A DNA stretch of 15,232 nucleotides, taken from contig CANRLD010000020.1 in NCBI GenBank assembly GCA_947631375.1, positions 1-15,232 of the forward strand, in the 5' to 3' direction. This DNA comes from an uncultured Methylophaga sp. (GTDB lineage Bacteria; Pseudomonadota; Gammaproteobacteria; Nitrosococcales; Methylophagaceae). Below the pieces are notes generated by a model that was not told the origin of the DNA, searched no databases, and saw only the letters and a program-made list of their open reading frames with translations. Each line of letters starts with the position of its first letter. Position 1 is the first letter of the stretch. The position numbers and the translations under genes were made by a program. This document shows positions 1-8,062 of this stretch, piece after piece.

Positions 1-352
1 GCTGCTCAGACGGGCCGGGGTGATAGGGGAGAGCCAGAAACAAGCCAATCACGGAAGGCGATTGCCAGACAATACGATTGCCACTGGTAATTTGTGCATA
101 AAGGCCGGAGTTGGGAATGGAAAATTTCGGTTCAGCGAGGTTTTCCTGCATGATGAGCTGACCGTCATCGCTTATTTCTGCTGCGGTTAACAAGGTGTAA
201 ACATAGCTTAGCAACCGTTGCTTTTGTGCTGTTTCAACACTGCTGGCAAAAGCGTTATACAAGCTGATGGCTGAAATACCCAGAAACGCTGACAGAACCA
301 GCGTGATGGCAATCAGCTGTCGATTTGTCAGCGATAAGCGAGATTTATTCAC
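1..352 (-). CDS. Sensor histidine kinase, PhoQ-type, N-terminal part only
   Basis: This is the first 117 codons of a membrane sensor kinase; the rest lies outside the window. The start is a GTG at 352-350, overlapping the last 8 bp of the response regulator gene (GTGAATAA), typical of translationally coupled regulator-kinase pairs. The translation begins MNKSRLSLTNRQ, followed by one hydrophobic membrane segment at about residues 13-35. A sensor-domain stretch follows, with the pattern SGLYAQI, a short SGN, then WQSPS, which I recognise from memory as typical of the periplasmic domain of PhoQ-like kinases. The dimerisation and ATPase domains are not visible, so kinase activity is inferred from position and N-terminal pattern. 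It presumably phosphorylates the adjacent regulator. The ligand cannot be told from this part. Confidence 0.8.
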   Translation of the reverse strand, partial: MNKSRLSLTNRQLIAITLVLSAFLGISAISLYNAFASSVETAQKQRLLSYVYTLLTAAEISDDGQLIMQENLAEPKFSIPNSGLYAQITSGNRIVWQSPSVIGLFLALPYHPGPSEQ

Positions 353-1022
353 GGGGTAATGTCAGCCGATAACCGCGACTGCGTAATGTTTCTATCGGGT
401 TGAGTGTTTTATCCGGGTCCAGTTTATTACGTAGCCGTTTGACGAAGACTTCGATGACATTACTGTCTCGATCCTGATCCTGTTCATATATGTGATCTGT
501 TAGTTCAGTTTTGGAAATCACTTCCCCTGCATGCAGCATCAGATAATGTAAAAGGCGATATTCAAAAGCGGTGAGTTCAACCGCTGTATTGTTGACTGTC
601 ACTTGCTGGGTCGTGGGATTCAGTTCAACAGGACCGCATTGCAAAGTGGCATTTGCCCAACCGGAAGCGCGACGTGCCAAGGCATTTAATCGCGCCAGTA
701 ATTCTTCATAGTGAAACGGTTTGACCAGATAATCATCAGCGCCTGCTTCCAGGCCTTCTACTTTATCCTGCCAACGACCACGGGCGGTCAGAATCAAAAT
801 GGGAAAGGAGAAACCGCGCTCACGAAGCTGTTTAATGACCTCGATACCTGACAGTTTGGGAAGCCCCAAATCAATGATTGCGACATCATAGGCGTATTCA
901 CTGCCAAAATATAAGCCTTCTTCGCCATCTGCGCTGGCATCCACCGTTAATTGATGCTGACGTAAGTGCTGGCTGATTTGCTCGCGTAACAGGGGTTCAT
1001 CTTCTATCAATAAAACACGCAT
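345..1022 (-). CDS. OmpR/PhoP-family response regulator
   Basis: This is a 225-residue two-component response regulator, a normal length for the family. The receiver domain occupies about residues 1-115: acidic pocket E7/D8, phosphoacceptor D51 in IIDLGLP, T79 and the invariant K101 in LVKPF. The C-terminal winged-helix DNA-binding domain (about 125-222) has the typical LTAFEYRLL and VIEVFVKRLRNKL signatures and ends with RGYRL. It should bind promoter DNA after phosphorylation by the overlapping sensor kinase. The start ATG lies 6 bp after the PepSY-like gene's stop, with no clear Shine-Dalgarno, so translation is probably coupled to that gene. The closest subfamily by feel is PhoP/QseB-like; the regulon is not visible. 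Confidence 0.93.
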   Translation of the reverse strand: MRVLLIEDEPLLREQISQHLRQHQLTVDASADGEEGLYFGSEYAYDVAIIDLGLPKLSGIEVIKQLRERGFSFPILILTARGRWQDKVEGLEAGADDYLVKPFHYEELLARLNALARRASGWANATLQCGPVELNPTTQQVTVNNTAVELTAFEYRLLHYLMLHAGEVISKTELTDHIYEQDQDRDSNVIEVFVKRLRNKLDPDKTLNPIETLRSRGYRLTLPRE

Positions 1023-1028
1023 AAGGGA

Positions 1029-1316
1029 TTACATCTGAGAGCCGGTATTTCGATCCAGTCGGTAGGTTTTTACTTTGCCATCCTGATGCAAAACTTTTAC
1101 CCGAAAAATAATATGATTTTGATAACTTTCCTGATCCACGGAGAGCACCTGACCTCCGGTTTCAACCTGCGCCAGTTCAGCAGCGGTTTTTGGGGTCAGG
1201 GGTAACGGAATATCATTGACACTGCTACCGGCTTCGATATCCGGCGGAAAAGTGCCGGAGTAGCCGGATAATGGTAACGCCAGCATCAGTAATAACAGAT
1301 ACCAGAAGAATTTCAT
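1029..1316 (-). CDS. Small secreted PepSY-domain-like protein
   Basis: This is a 95-residue protein with an N-terminal signal peptide (hydrophobic residues about 4-16, likely cleavage near 20). The C-terminal half (about 44-95) has the PepSY pattern: AAELAQVETGGQVLSVD, then FRVKVLHQDGKVKTYRLD and NTG. PepSY domains occur in periplasmic or extracellular proteins and are often thought to be inhibitory or to sense envelope state; the exact role here is unknown. The ribosome-binding site AAGG lies 7 bases before the ATG. The gene directly precedes the response regulator (6 bp gap) and probably shares its transcript. Small PepSY proteins commonly sit beside PhoPQ-like systems, so it may modulate or be a target of the sensor; that link is inference. 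Confidence 0.8.
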   Translation of the reverse strand: MKFFWYLLLLMLALPLSGYSGTFPPDIEAGSSVNDIPLPLTPKTAAELAQVETGGQVLSVDQESYQNHIIFRVKVLHQDGKVKTYRLDRNTGSQM

Positions 1317-1386
1317 GTAATAACCTTAACTTTAGCGTGACTACTATGAATGGATGATAGCAAACTGCCTCTGGGGAGTGTATCCA

Positions 1387-1782
1387 TTATTTGGGCCCTT
1401 GCTGTGGTTGAACCGGGCCGATGGCATTATCTGCCCGGGCACGCAGGTAATTGTAAAGTTGCTCACGACCATTCATTACTTGCTGATTATCGCGCCAGGC
1501 AGGCATCACACCACTACGTCCGGTTTTGCCGGATATCAGTACTTGCATAAATTCGTCTTTTGAAGACTGGGCAAGGCTTTTTGCCAGATTGGGACCGGCC
1601 AGTCCTTGGGCAAACGTGCCATGACAGCGGGCGCACCAATTACGATAAAGCAGATAGCCACGATAGGTTTGTGGATCCAGTTTATTGTCGTCAGTCACTG
1701 TATAGGAGGTGTGCGCCAGTGCCGTCTCAAACCAAAGAGCGCTACAGCAAAGCAGTGCTAATCCTGTCAGGCGTAAAAGCAT
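1387..1782 (-). CDS. Periplasmic monoheme cytochrome c, class I
   Basis: This 131-residue c-type cytochrome has a signal peptide (about 1-23, ending ALA). One haem attachment motif, CARCH, lies at residues 50-54, and the probable axial methionine is M93 in GVMPAW. The mature domain of about 108 residues is the usual size for a small soluble class I electron carrier in the periplasm. The GP-N spacing after the haem motif and the LYNYLRARADNAIGP tail recall small cytochromes that accept electrons from periplasmic dehydrogenases; a role with a PQQ alcohol dehydrogenase is possible but no such enzyme is in view. TGGA lies 7 bases before the ATG. The gene lies 70 bp upstream of the PepSY-like gene on the same strand, with no convincing terminator between, so read-through into the two-component genes is possible. 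Confidence 0.88.
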   Translation of the reverse strand: MLLRLTGLALLCCSALWFETALAHTSYTVTDDNKLDPQTYRGYLLYRNWCARCHGTFAQGLAGPNLAKSLAQSSKDEFMQVLISGKTGRSGVMPAWRDNQQVMNGREQLYNYLRARADNAIGPVQPQQGPK

Positions 1783-1830
1783 TTCAGCATCCAGAATATG
1801 TCGTTAAATTGAGCTTATCACGATCCTAGT

Positions 1831-1861
1831 TGAAACAGCGCCGAGTGACGATACTGTTTCA
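1831..1861. repeat. Inverted repeat/hairpin in the hrpA-cytochrome c gap
   Basis: Perfect 8-bp arms TGAAACAG (1831-1838) and CTGTTTCA (1854-1861) enclose 15 bases that can form a further inner stem (CGCC with GACG, one G-T pair, loop GAGT). It sits in the 158-bp gap between the hrpA stop and the cytochrome c start, both on the minus strand. There is no U-run on either side, so it is not a classic intrinsic terminator. It could be an operator for the cytochrome gene or an end-stabilising mRNA hairpin for hrpA. I saw nothing else convincing in this gap. Confidence 0.4.
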
Positions 1862-1940
1862 TTCTCTGGTCAAGCATAGCAGGTGATAACTGAACTTGTG
1901 CTGAATGAACCCCACGCATTTGCTCGTCTGGTGCTGCTGA

Positions 1941-4900
1941 CTAACATTCAGTCCATTGCTTGTCGAGCCGTTTGGCAGAAACCGGATAAGCGGTGCCGAT
2001 TTCCTGGGCAAACACCGAGATACGGAATTCTTCGATCATCCAGCGATATTGCTGCATCGTCGGGTCAGCGGCACGACCAATATTCTGCAGATAGCGTTGC
2101 CAGTAGGGGGAGATTTCCGCCTGTCGCTGACGATCCTTGGCGGGATCGGTTTTTAGTTTATCCAGTCGTGCGCCAATTGCGCGAAAATAGGCTGGTAGAC
2201 GTTGTATGGTTTCATCGGGAGTGTGATGAACAAAGCCCTGGAAAAGCAGGTGAGCTAATTGCTCACGAATATCCTTAACCGCATGCACCGCTGTTAATGG
2301 CATGTTGCCGGCCAGACGTTTGGCGATGTTGTGATACTCACGTAACGGTTCAGCAATCAGCTCCGCCAGCTGATTGGCAATGGTGATGAGATCGCTGCCA
2401 CGTTGTTGTAAACGTTGTTCAAATTGCTGTCGGTCACGGGGCCAGCTTTGCTGCGTAAGAAAGCAGCGATCAAAGGCAACGGCAATGATGTCCTGTTTGA
2501 GCTGTTCACAAGGCGAGATGGTTGCTGATGGCGGATCAGCAAATGGCGCAGCTGGCACGTTGGCGTAATGCAGACACATTTGTTGAATATTTGGCAGGTT
2601 TTTCTGCAGGTATTTGTATTTGTCTTTTTCAGCCAGCATGAATAGCCGCCGTAATCCAACAGCGGAAAAGCTTTTAGCTTGCTGCAAGGTATCCATTAGT
2701 GTCAGATCAACATGATCACCACGATCGATCAATGCTGGGTAAGCCGTCATTTCCAGACCGTTCTGCTGCAACAGAATATGCTCTGGAAATTGATCAAATT
2801 CCCAGCTGGTCAAGCCGGTTTTTTCATAATCAGAATCTGGTAATTGACGAAAACTGGCGGCGGCCTGTTTTGCCCACTGCTGTTTTAATGCGGTTAAATC
2901 ACGGCTTTCAGCCAGCAACGCACCATGTTCATCGATCAGCTTGAAATTCATCTGCAAATACAATGGCAGCTCATCCAGTCGCCAGTCAGTCTGTTTTATT
3001 TCTACCGAGGTCATTTTGCGCAGTTGTTCGCTAAGCGCTGGCAGTAAGGCACCTTGATAAGGCGTTAATGCCTTGAGACAGCGATCTGCATAATCCGGTA
3101 CTGGAATAAAATGGCGTCGTAATGATTTGGGCAAACTTTTCAGCAGAAAAATAATTTTGTCGCGCAACAGGCCAGGAACCAACCATTCATAGCGTTGTGG
3201 ATCACTTTGGTTAAGTAATGACAATGGAATGGTCTGGGTAATGCCGTCATGCTGTTTACCGGGTTCAAAATGGTACTCAAGCGGTAGCGGCACTCGGTTG
3301 ACCAGCAGTTGATCCGGGTAACTGTCTATAGTCACTTGTTCCGCGTTATGCTGCATCAGGATTTCGCGACTCAGAAACAGACATTGTGGGTCGCTTTTTT
3401 CCGCCTGTTTCCGCCATTTTTCAAAGCCCTGGCCATTAATAATGTCGCCGGGAATACGCTGATGATAAAACGCAAATAAGGTGTCATCATCCACCAGCAC
3501 ATCACGGCGGCGTGACTTTTGTTCCAGCAGCTCAATCTCGTCGATAAGTTGACGATTGTGTTTGAAAAATTTTGCGTGGCAGTTGAAATCACCGTTAACC
3601 AGGGCTTCCCGAATGAAGATTTCGTTGGCGACCGGTCGATCCAGCGGCCCATAATGAATTTTTCGGCGGGTAACAATCGGTAAACCGTAAAGACTGACAC
3701 TCTCGTAGGCGACAACCTGGGCCGGTCTTTTCTCCCAGTGTGGATCAGTGTATTGGCGTTTAACCAGTTCTCCCGCAATGGGTTCAATCCATTCAGGCTC
3801 AATTCTGGCGGCGATTCGTGCATACAATTGACCGGTCTCAACCAGTTCAGCTGCCATCAGCCATTTCGGCCCTTTTTTATGCAAGGCTGAACCAGGGAAT
3901 ATTTTCAGTTTCAGATTACGCGTGCCGGTATAGCTGTGAGGGTCCGCCTTCATCGCCACATTACTCAGCAAGCCGCTGAGTAATGCCTGATGAATGGCTT
4001 GATAATCAGCCGGTTGCTGATTGGACTTAAAGCCCATTTGGGTGATTTGCACATGCAGTTGTTGATAAATATCGTGCCATTCACGCAAGCGAAGAAAAGA
4101 CAGAAAATTTTCTTTGCAGTATTTGCGAAACTTATTCTGGCTCAAATGCTTTTGCTTATCGTGATACAGCTCCCACAGCCGGATAAACGCCAGAAAATCT
4201 GAACGTTCATCCTTGTATTTACTGTGTGCTTCATCCGCTGCCTGTTGCTTATCCATTGGCCGTTCACGCGGGTCCTGAATACTCAGCGCGCTGGCAATTA
4301 TCAGGACTTCGCGCAGGCTGTTTTGTTCATTTGCGGCGAGAACCATCCGGGCAATACGGGGATCTATCGGCAATCTGGCCAGCTGCCGACCAATTGGCGT
4401 GATCTGGCGTTTTGCGGTAACAGCATTGAGTTCTTCCAGTAACCGATAGCCGTCATTAATCATTTTCAGCGGCGGTGGATTGATGAAAGGAAATTTCGCC
4501 GGATCGCCAAGTTTTAGAGCGGCCATTTGTAAAATGACAGAGGCAAGATTGGTACGCAGAATTTCCGGATCGGTAAATGCCGGCCTGCTATGAAAATCCT
4601 CTTCATCATACAATCTGATGCAAACACCGGCGGCTACTCGGCCACAGCGGCCGGAACGCTGGTTGGCGCTGGATTGTGATATTTTTTCGATAGGTAAACG
4701 TTGCACCTTGTTACGCACACTGTAACGACTGATGCGCGCCAGACCGGGATCAACCACATAACGAATCCCTGGCACCGTTAATGATGTTTCAGCCACATTG
4801 GTCGCCAGGACAATGCGTCGTGGGCCACCGGTTTTAAATACCCGGTTTTGTTCACTGGCAGACTGTCTGGCAAATAACGGCAATATTTCGGTTTGTGGCG

Positions 4901-5834
4901 GGTGATGCTTTCGCAAGGCTTCGGAGACATCCCGAATATCGCGCTCACCAGACAGAAACACCAAGACATCACCGGGACCTTGCCGACATAATTCATCGAC
5001 TGCGTGTACGATGCCATCAACAAAATCCAGATCTTCGCTGTCATCATCACGGCTTAACAAGGGACGATAACGTATTTCGACCGGATAGGTACGGCCACTG
5101 ACTTCTATGATTGGCGCTTGATCAAAATGCTCCGAAAATCGCTTGGTATCGATGGTGGCCGAGGTGATGATCAGTTTCAGATCAGGCCGTTTAGGTAATA
5201 ACTGCTTGAGGTAACCCAGCAAAAAATCAATATTGAGGCTGCGTTCATGTGCCTCATCAATAATGATAGTGTCATATTGGTTGAGAAACGGATCATTTTG
5301 CGTCTCGGCCAGCAAAATGCCGTCTGTCATCAGTTTGATATAGCTTTTGTCGGCTTTTACCTGATCATGAAAACGTACTTTATAACCAACCACCTCACCG
5401 ATTTCAGAGTTGAGTTCTTCTGCAATACGTGTTGCCACTGTTCGGGCGGCGATTCTGCGCGGTTGGGTATGGCCAATCAAACCGGCAACCCCACGTCCCA
5501 AATCTAGGCAAATCTGTGGCAGCTGTGTGGTTTTGCCGGAACCGGTTTCACCGCACAGAATAATAACCTGATGATTGCTAATAGCACTGGCAATGTCATC
5601 GCGCCGTTCAATCACCGGCAAATCTGCATTCAGGGCCGGGCGGGGCTGATTGGCAAGTCTTTGCTGGTAGCGTTGTTGCGAAGCGGTAATTTGTCGCTGC
5701 AACTGCTGCCATGTGTCGTCATTGGTATTGTTGGAGGCTTTTTGCAGCTGCAAAAAGCGCCGACGCAGCTTGTGCTGGTCGGCGATCATGGTTTGTTGTA
5801 ATTGGGATTCAAACAGTGACTGTTGGTTTTTCAC
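1941..5834 (-). CDS. hrpA: ATP-dependent DEAH-box RNA helicase HrpA
   Basis: This 1297-residue protein matches the usual length of about 1300 for bacterial HrpA. Helicase motifs are intact and in order: Walker A GETGSGKT (residues 95-102), DEAH (193-196), SAT (225-227) and motif VI QRSGRCGR (392-399). The long C-terminal part carries the helicase-associated and HrpA-specific regions. HrpA is a cytoplasmic 3'-5' RNA helicase; E. coli HrpA has been linked to mRNA processing and stalled ribosomes (from memory). The start is a GTG (5834-5832) with no good Shine-Dalgarno upstream; the next in-frame ATG is codon 16, also without one, so the first residues are uncertain. The gene follows the DUF481 gene after 35 bp. 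Many short open frames on both strands inside it are shadows. Confidence 0.96.
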   Translation of the reverse strand: MKNQQSLFESQLQQTMIADQHKLRRRFLQLQKASNNTNDDTWQQLQRQITASQQRYQQRLANQPRPALNADLPVIERRDDIASAISNHQVIILCGETGSGKTTQLPQICLDLGRGVAGLIGHTQPRRIAARTVATRIAEELNSEIGEVVGYKVRFHDQVKADKSYIKLMTDGILLAETQNDPFLNQYDTIIIDEAHERSLNIDFLLGYLKQLLPKRPDLKLIITSATIDTKRFSEHFDQAPIIEVSGRTYPVEIRYRPLLSRDDDSEDLDFVDGIVHAVDELCRQGPGDVLVFLSGERDIRDVSEALRKHHPPQTEILPLFARQSASEQNRVFKTGGPRRIVLATNVAETSLTVPGIRYVVDPGLARISRYSVRNKVQRLPIEKISQSSANQRSGRCGRVAAGVCIRLYDEEDFHSRPAFTDPEILRTNLASVILQMAALKLGDPAKFPFINPPPLKMINDGYRLLEELNAVTAKRQITPIGRQLARLPIDPRIARMVLAANEQNSLREVLIIASALSIQDPRERPMDKQQAADEAHSKYKDERSDFLAFIRLWELYHDKQKHLSQNKFRKYCKENFLSFLRLREWHDIYQQLHVQITQMGFKSNQQPADYQAIHQALLSGLLSNVAMKADPHSYTGTRNLKLKIFPGSALHKKGPKWLMAAELVETGQLYARIAARIEPEWIEPIAGELVKRQYTDPHWEKRPAQVVAYESVSLYGLPIVTRRKIHYGPLDRPVANEIFIREALVNGDFNCHAKFFKHNRQLIDEIELLEQKSRRRDVLVDDDTLFAFYHQRIPGDIINGQGFEKWRKQAEKSDPQCLFLSREILMQHNAEQVTIDSYPDQLLVNRVPLPLEYHFEPGKQHDGITQTIPLSLLNQSDPQRYEWLVPGLLRDKIIFLLKSLPKSLRRHFIPVPDYADRCLKALTPYQGALLPALSEQLRKMTSVEIKQTDWRLDELPLYLQMNFKLIDEHGALLAESRDLTALKQQWAKQAAASFRQLPDSDYEKTGLTSWEFDQFPEHILLQQNGLEMTAYPALIDRGDHVDLTLMDTLQQAKSFSAVGLRRLFMLAEKDKYKYLQKNLPNIQQMCLHYANVPAAPFADPPSATISPCEQLKQDIIAVAFDRCFLTQQSWPRDRQQFEQRLQQRGSDLITIANQLAELIAEPLREYHNIAKRLAGNMPLTAVHAVKDIREQLAHLLFQGFVHHTPDETIQRLPAYFRAIGARLDKLKTDPAKDRQRQAEISPYWQRYLQNIGRAADPTMQQYRWMIEEFRISVFAQEIGTAYPVSAKRLDKQWTEC

Positions 5835-5852
5835 GGATTTTTAATTTGTCCG

Positions 5853-5869
5853 GGCGCATGCAATGTGCC
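5853..5869. repeat. Hairpin directly after the DUF481 gene stop
   Basis: GGCGCAT (5853-5859) and ATGTGCC (5863-5869) form a 7-bp stem with one G-T pair and a 3-base loop, adjoining the TGA stop (5870-5872) of the DUF481 gene. In the direction of transcription (minus) it is followed by CGGACAAATT, with no U-run, so it may be only a weak attenuator or mRNA 3'-end stabiliser before hrpA. Confidence 0.3.
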
Positions 5870-6850
5870 TCAAAGACTCCATGACAGTGACAAGGTATAT
5901 TTGAAGTCGTTTTTACTGACGCCATCTTCGGTTTCGGTGTCGTATTCGTTCGTCATACCGACCTTTAGTGACACGCCTGCACGTTCATCAAGATCGAGGA
6001 TCCAGTCAAAGGATGTCAGGTTGCGATACGCATCAAACGAATCAAAGCTTGGGTAGAGAGTGTTGGATAAAGCCAGCCGTTGTGCGCTGTTAATACGCCA
6101 GCGTGTTTCCAGCCCCAGCAGTCCTTCAGGTGTAAATTCCTGACGCTCACCGCCAAAGGTTTTATTAAAGCCGACACCGGTACGACCAACAAACAGCCAG
6201 CTATCAGTGTTGGCAAATTCATAACCGAAACCGCCATTGGCATTGACGCGATAGTCATAATCCTTAAAACGATCAATGTCGAAACGACCACCAGCGAAGT
6301 GAAACCACGGCGTTGTCGGGCGAAGCCAGTCGCGATTAATGGCGGTGAAGAAACTGTTATCCGATGTTTCATCTTCCGACTTGGCGTAGAAGTAGGCAGT
6401 ACGGCTATTGATACGTGCCTGTTCAGTAGCCAAATCAGCATTGAAGGCAATATTCACCTGACTGTTGTTGGATTTTCCTGAACTGCCTGCCAGCCCCACA
6501 TCGAACCGTCTTTCCCAGTCTGCCAGCCAGCCGGTACCAAACAACCCCTGATCTTCGGGCTCCAGCGGAACCAGTCCAGCGGGTTCAATAACAGGCTGCT
6601 GCGCCAGCGCTTTTTCTGATTGTGGTGTCTGCTGAACCAGTGCCTCGTAGTCGGTGTTGAGTTGGGAAATTGTTTTGGTGCTGATCGTCATTTCACCTAA
6701 CAATTGATGTTTAATAGTCACGGTTTCCTGATTGCGCTCCAGCAAGTCGCCCTGCAAACGATCGCCGTTGGTGAGGATAAGCGTAACGGGAGCGGCGTGG
6801 ACAAAAGAGGGTGCGAGGAAACAGACCAGCATGATCTTTTTCAAAAGCAA
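5870..6850 (-). CDS. DUF481-family outer-membrane beta-barrel protein
   Basis: This 326-residue protein has a signal peptide (about 1-19, PSFVHA then A). A short N-terminal domain (about 22-66) reads like a small beta-rich module: TLILTNGDRLQGDLLE, VTIKHQLLGEMTI. After a linker, about residues 105-326 show alternating aromatic/polar beta strands with GLAGSSGKSNNSQVN near the start and FKYTLSLSWSL at the C-terminus, as expected of an outer-membrane barrel of the DUF481 (salt-induced YdiY-like) family. Its transport or structural function is unknown. The chosen start is TTG (6850-6848), because AGGA lies 7 bases before it; an ATG at codon 7 would leave a shorter but still plausible signal peptide. 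It has its own promoter and reads towards hrpA. Confidence 0.82.
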   Translation of the reverse strand: MLLKKIMLVCFLAPSFVHAAPVTLILTNGDRLQGDLLERNQETVTIKHQLLGEMTISTKTISQLNTDYEALVQQTPQSEKALAQQPVIEPAGLVPLEPEDQGLFGTGWLADWERRFDVGLAGSSGKSNNSQVNIAFNADLATEQARINSRTAYFYAKSEDETSDNSFFTAINRDWLRPTTPWFHFAGGRFDIDRFKDYDYRVNANGGFGYEFANTDSWLFVGRTGVGFNKTFGGERQEFTPEGLLGLETRWRINSAQRLALSNTLYPSFDSFDAYRNLTSFDWILDLDERAGVSLKVGMTNEYDTETEDGVSKNDFKYTLSLSWSL

Positions 6851-6857
6851 AATAATA

Positions 6858-6861
6858 TCCT
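6858..6861 (-). promoter_or_regulatory. Ribosome-binding site supporting the TTG start of the DUF481 gene
   Basis: AGGA on the minus strand, 7 bases upstream of the TTG at 6850-6848. It favours this rare start over the second TTG (6844) or the ATG six codons in. Confidence 0.5.
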
Positions 6862-6882
6862 GTGGCTGATTTTGGCTGTCAT

Positions 6883-6911
6883 ATACTAGCGATTAACAGG
6901 TGAATTGTCAG
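6883..6911 (-). promoter_or_regulatory. Sigma-70-type promoter of the DUF481 gene
   Basis: On the minus strand a -35 box CTGACA (6911-6906, 5 of 6 matches) is separated by exactly 17 bp from a -10 box TAGTAT (6888-6883, 4 of 6). It lies 33 bp before the TTG start, in the 91-bp gap after the pentapeptide gene, so the DUF481 gene, and perhaps hrpA by read-through, can be transcribed independently. Confidence 0.5.
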
Positions 6912-6941
6912 ATCGAATTGTTAAATACCGGGGGGTTGATT

Positions 6942-7409
6942 TTATTCACAACCATCATTATTTATGCTGCCATCCGGCATGGTGGTGTTGCAGTAATGAA
7001 TACCTCTTACATGGGCACCTTGCATCGACGCTCCGGTTAAATCGGCGTCGGTCATATCGGAAAAAATTAGATGCGCGCCATCCAGTGTCGCATTTTTCAA
7101 GTTGGCGCCAATTAACTGGGTGTAATCCATCAGCGTGTTACGCAGATCCGCACCTTCAAGTTGTGCGCCATGCATCCGTGAGTGGGTAAACCAGGCACCT
7201 TTGGCGTTTGCATTGTTCAACACAATACCTTTAAGGTTGGATTCACTCATATCAGCACTCGCCAACTGGTGATCTGCCAATGGTGCTTCACTTAAATCGC
7301 AATGATGGCATTGATTCTGTTCGAGTAATCTTTTCAGGTAAATTTTTTCGTAACCGTATGCTGTCGAACTAAGCAAACTCAGGGCTGCAATCATCAAAAT
7401 GGATTTCAT
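6942..7409 (-). CDS. Secreted pentapeptide-repeat protein
   Basis: This 155-residue protein has a signal peptide (about 1-18). Pentapeptide repeats of the A(D/N)LXX type fill about residues 37-137, for example SESNL, LNNANAKGAWF, GAQLEGADL, GANLKNATLDGAHL and DADLTGA. These would fold as a right-handed quadrilateral beta-helix, presumably in the periplasm. Flanking cysteines are notable: C34 and C37 (CHHC) just before the helix, and C140 and C154 around the tail TMPDGSINNDG; they may form disulphides capping the ends. No enzymatic or DNA-mimic function can be assigned. AGGGGA lies 7 bases before the ATG, a strong ribosome-binding site. The gene follows the nitroreductase after 27 bp on the same strand, so it is probably part of its transcript. 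Confidence 0.85.
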   Translation of the reverse strand: MKSILMIAALSLLSSTAYGYEKIYLKRLLEQNQCHHCDLSEAPLADHQLASADMSESNLKGIVLNNANAKGAWFTHSRMHGAQLEGADLRNTLMDYTQLIGANLKNATLDGAHLIFSDMTDADLTGASMQGAHVRGIHYCNTTMPDGSINNDGCE

Positions 7410-7436
7410 TTATCTTTCCCCTTGGCGATGTGAGAG

Positions 7437-8033
7437 TCAGTTTTCTTGCCAGATGCTGTTGAAAAAATGTGCAGCCAGTGGGCGCCGTTGACGGGCTTTT
7501 TGTTCCTGCTGCAGCTCTTCAGCTGTCAAACTGTCCGCTGCTGCCGGATAGCCTATCGCAATCACCGACCAGATCTCAACAGTAGCAGGGATCTGCAAGG
7601 CGTTGCGTAATTTTTGCCCATCAAATCCGCCCATCTGATGGGACATTAAGCCTGCGGCAGTGGCTTGCAGACACATATTTAAACTGGCTGCACCCGTGTC
7701 ATAGCCATTCCAGCGGTTTTCACTATTATTATGGGTAAAGGTGGTCACCGAAGTGGTAACAATTAACAACGGTGCATTAACTGCCCACAACTGGTTGCCC
7801 TCTGCCAGACTTTCCAGTGTTTTCTGCCAGGCGTTTTCATCCTGGTATTTGTTACAGATAACATAACGCCAGGGCGCATCACCATAGCAAGAGGGTGCCC
7901 ATAATGCCGCTTCACATAGCGCTGTAATGGTGTCATCACTAACGGGACGGTTTGCATCAAATGCTTTACCACTCCAGCGTTCAGCAATGATGGAAGCAAT
8001 TTTCTGTTCAGTATCTGCAGGTTTCTGGATCAC
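7437..8033 (-). CDS. Nitroreductase-family FMN oxidoreductase
   Basis: This 198-residue protein matches the nitroreductase fold (usually 180-220 residues), which uses FMN and NAD(P)H to reduce nitro compounds, quinones or related substrates in the cytoplasm. Seen motifs: RWSGKAFD (19-26, FMN phosphate region), ALWAPSCYGDAPWRYVI (43-59, usually APS-x2-NxQPWRF), YDTGAASLNMCLQATAAGL (111-129), MGGFD (134-138) and AIGYPA (159-164). The GD in place of the more common N-Q in the second motif places it in the subgroup with SxxGDxxPW-like sequences. The start is GTG (8033-8031), supported by GAGGT 5 bases upstream. It follows yhbY after 29 bp, likely in one transcript. The substrate is unknown. Confidence 0.87.
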   Translation of the reverse strand: MIQKPADTEQKIASIIAERWSGKAFDANRPVSDDTITALCEAALWAPSCYGDAPWRYVICNKYQDENAWQKTLESLAEGNQLWAVNAPLLIVTTSVTTFTHNNSENRWNGYDTGAASLNMCLQATAAGLMSHQMGGFDGQKLRNALQIPATVEIWSVIAIGYPAAADSLTAEELQQEQKARQRRPLAAHFFNSIWQEN

Positions 8034-8062
8034 GCTCTACCTCGGTTTATTGTGCAACAAGT

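Noticed and set aside
1349..1388. AATGGAT...ATCCATT inverted repeat between the cytochrome and PepSY genes
   Set aside because: Seven-bp arms 26 bases apart, one overlapping a stop codon, with no U-run; likely chance.
1883..2278. 131-codon plus-strand open frame and many others opposite or inside hrpA
   Set aside because: They are shadows of hrpA coding sequence, without family resemblance or ribosome-binding sites.
6928..6936. Run of G residues next to the pentapeptide gene stop as a phase-variable tract
   Set aside because: It is only a short G run in an untranslated position, upstream of the DUF481 promoter; nothing suggests switching.
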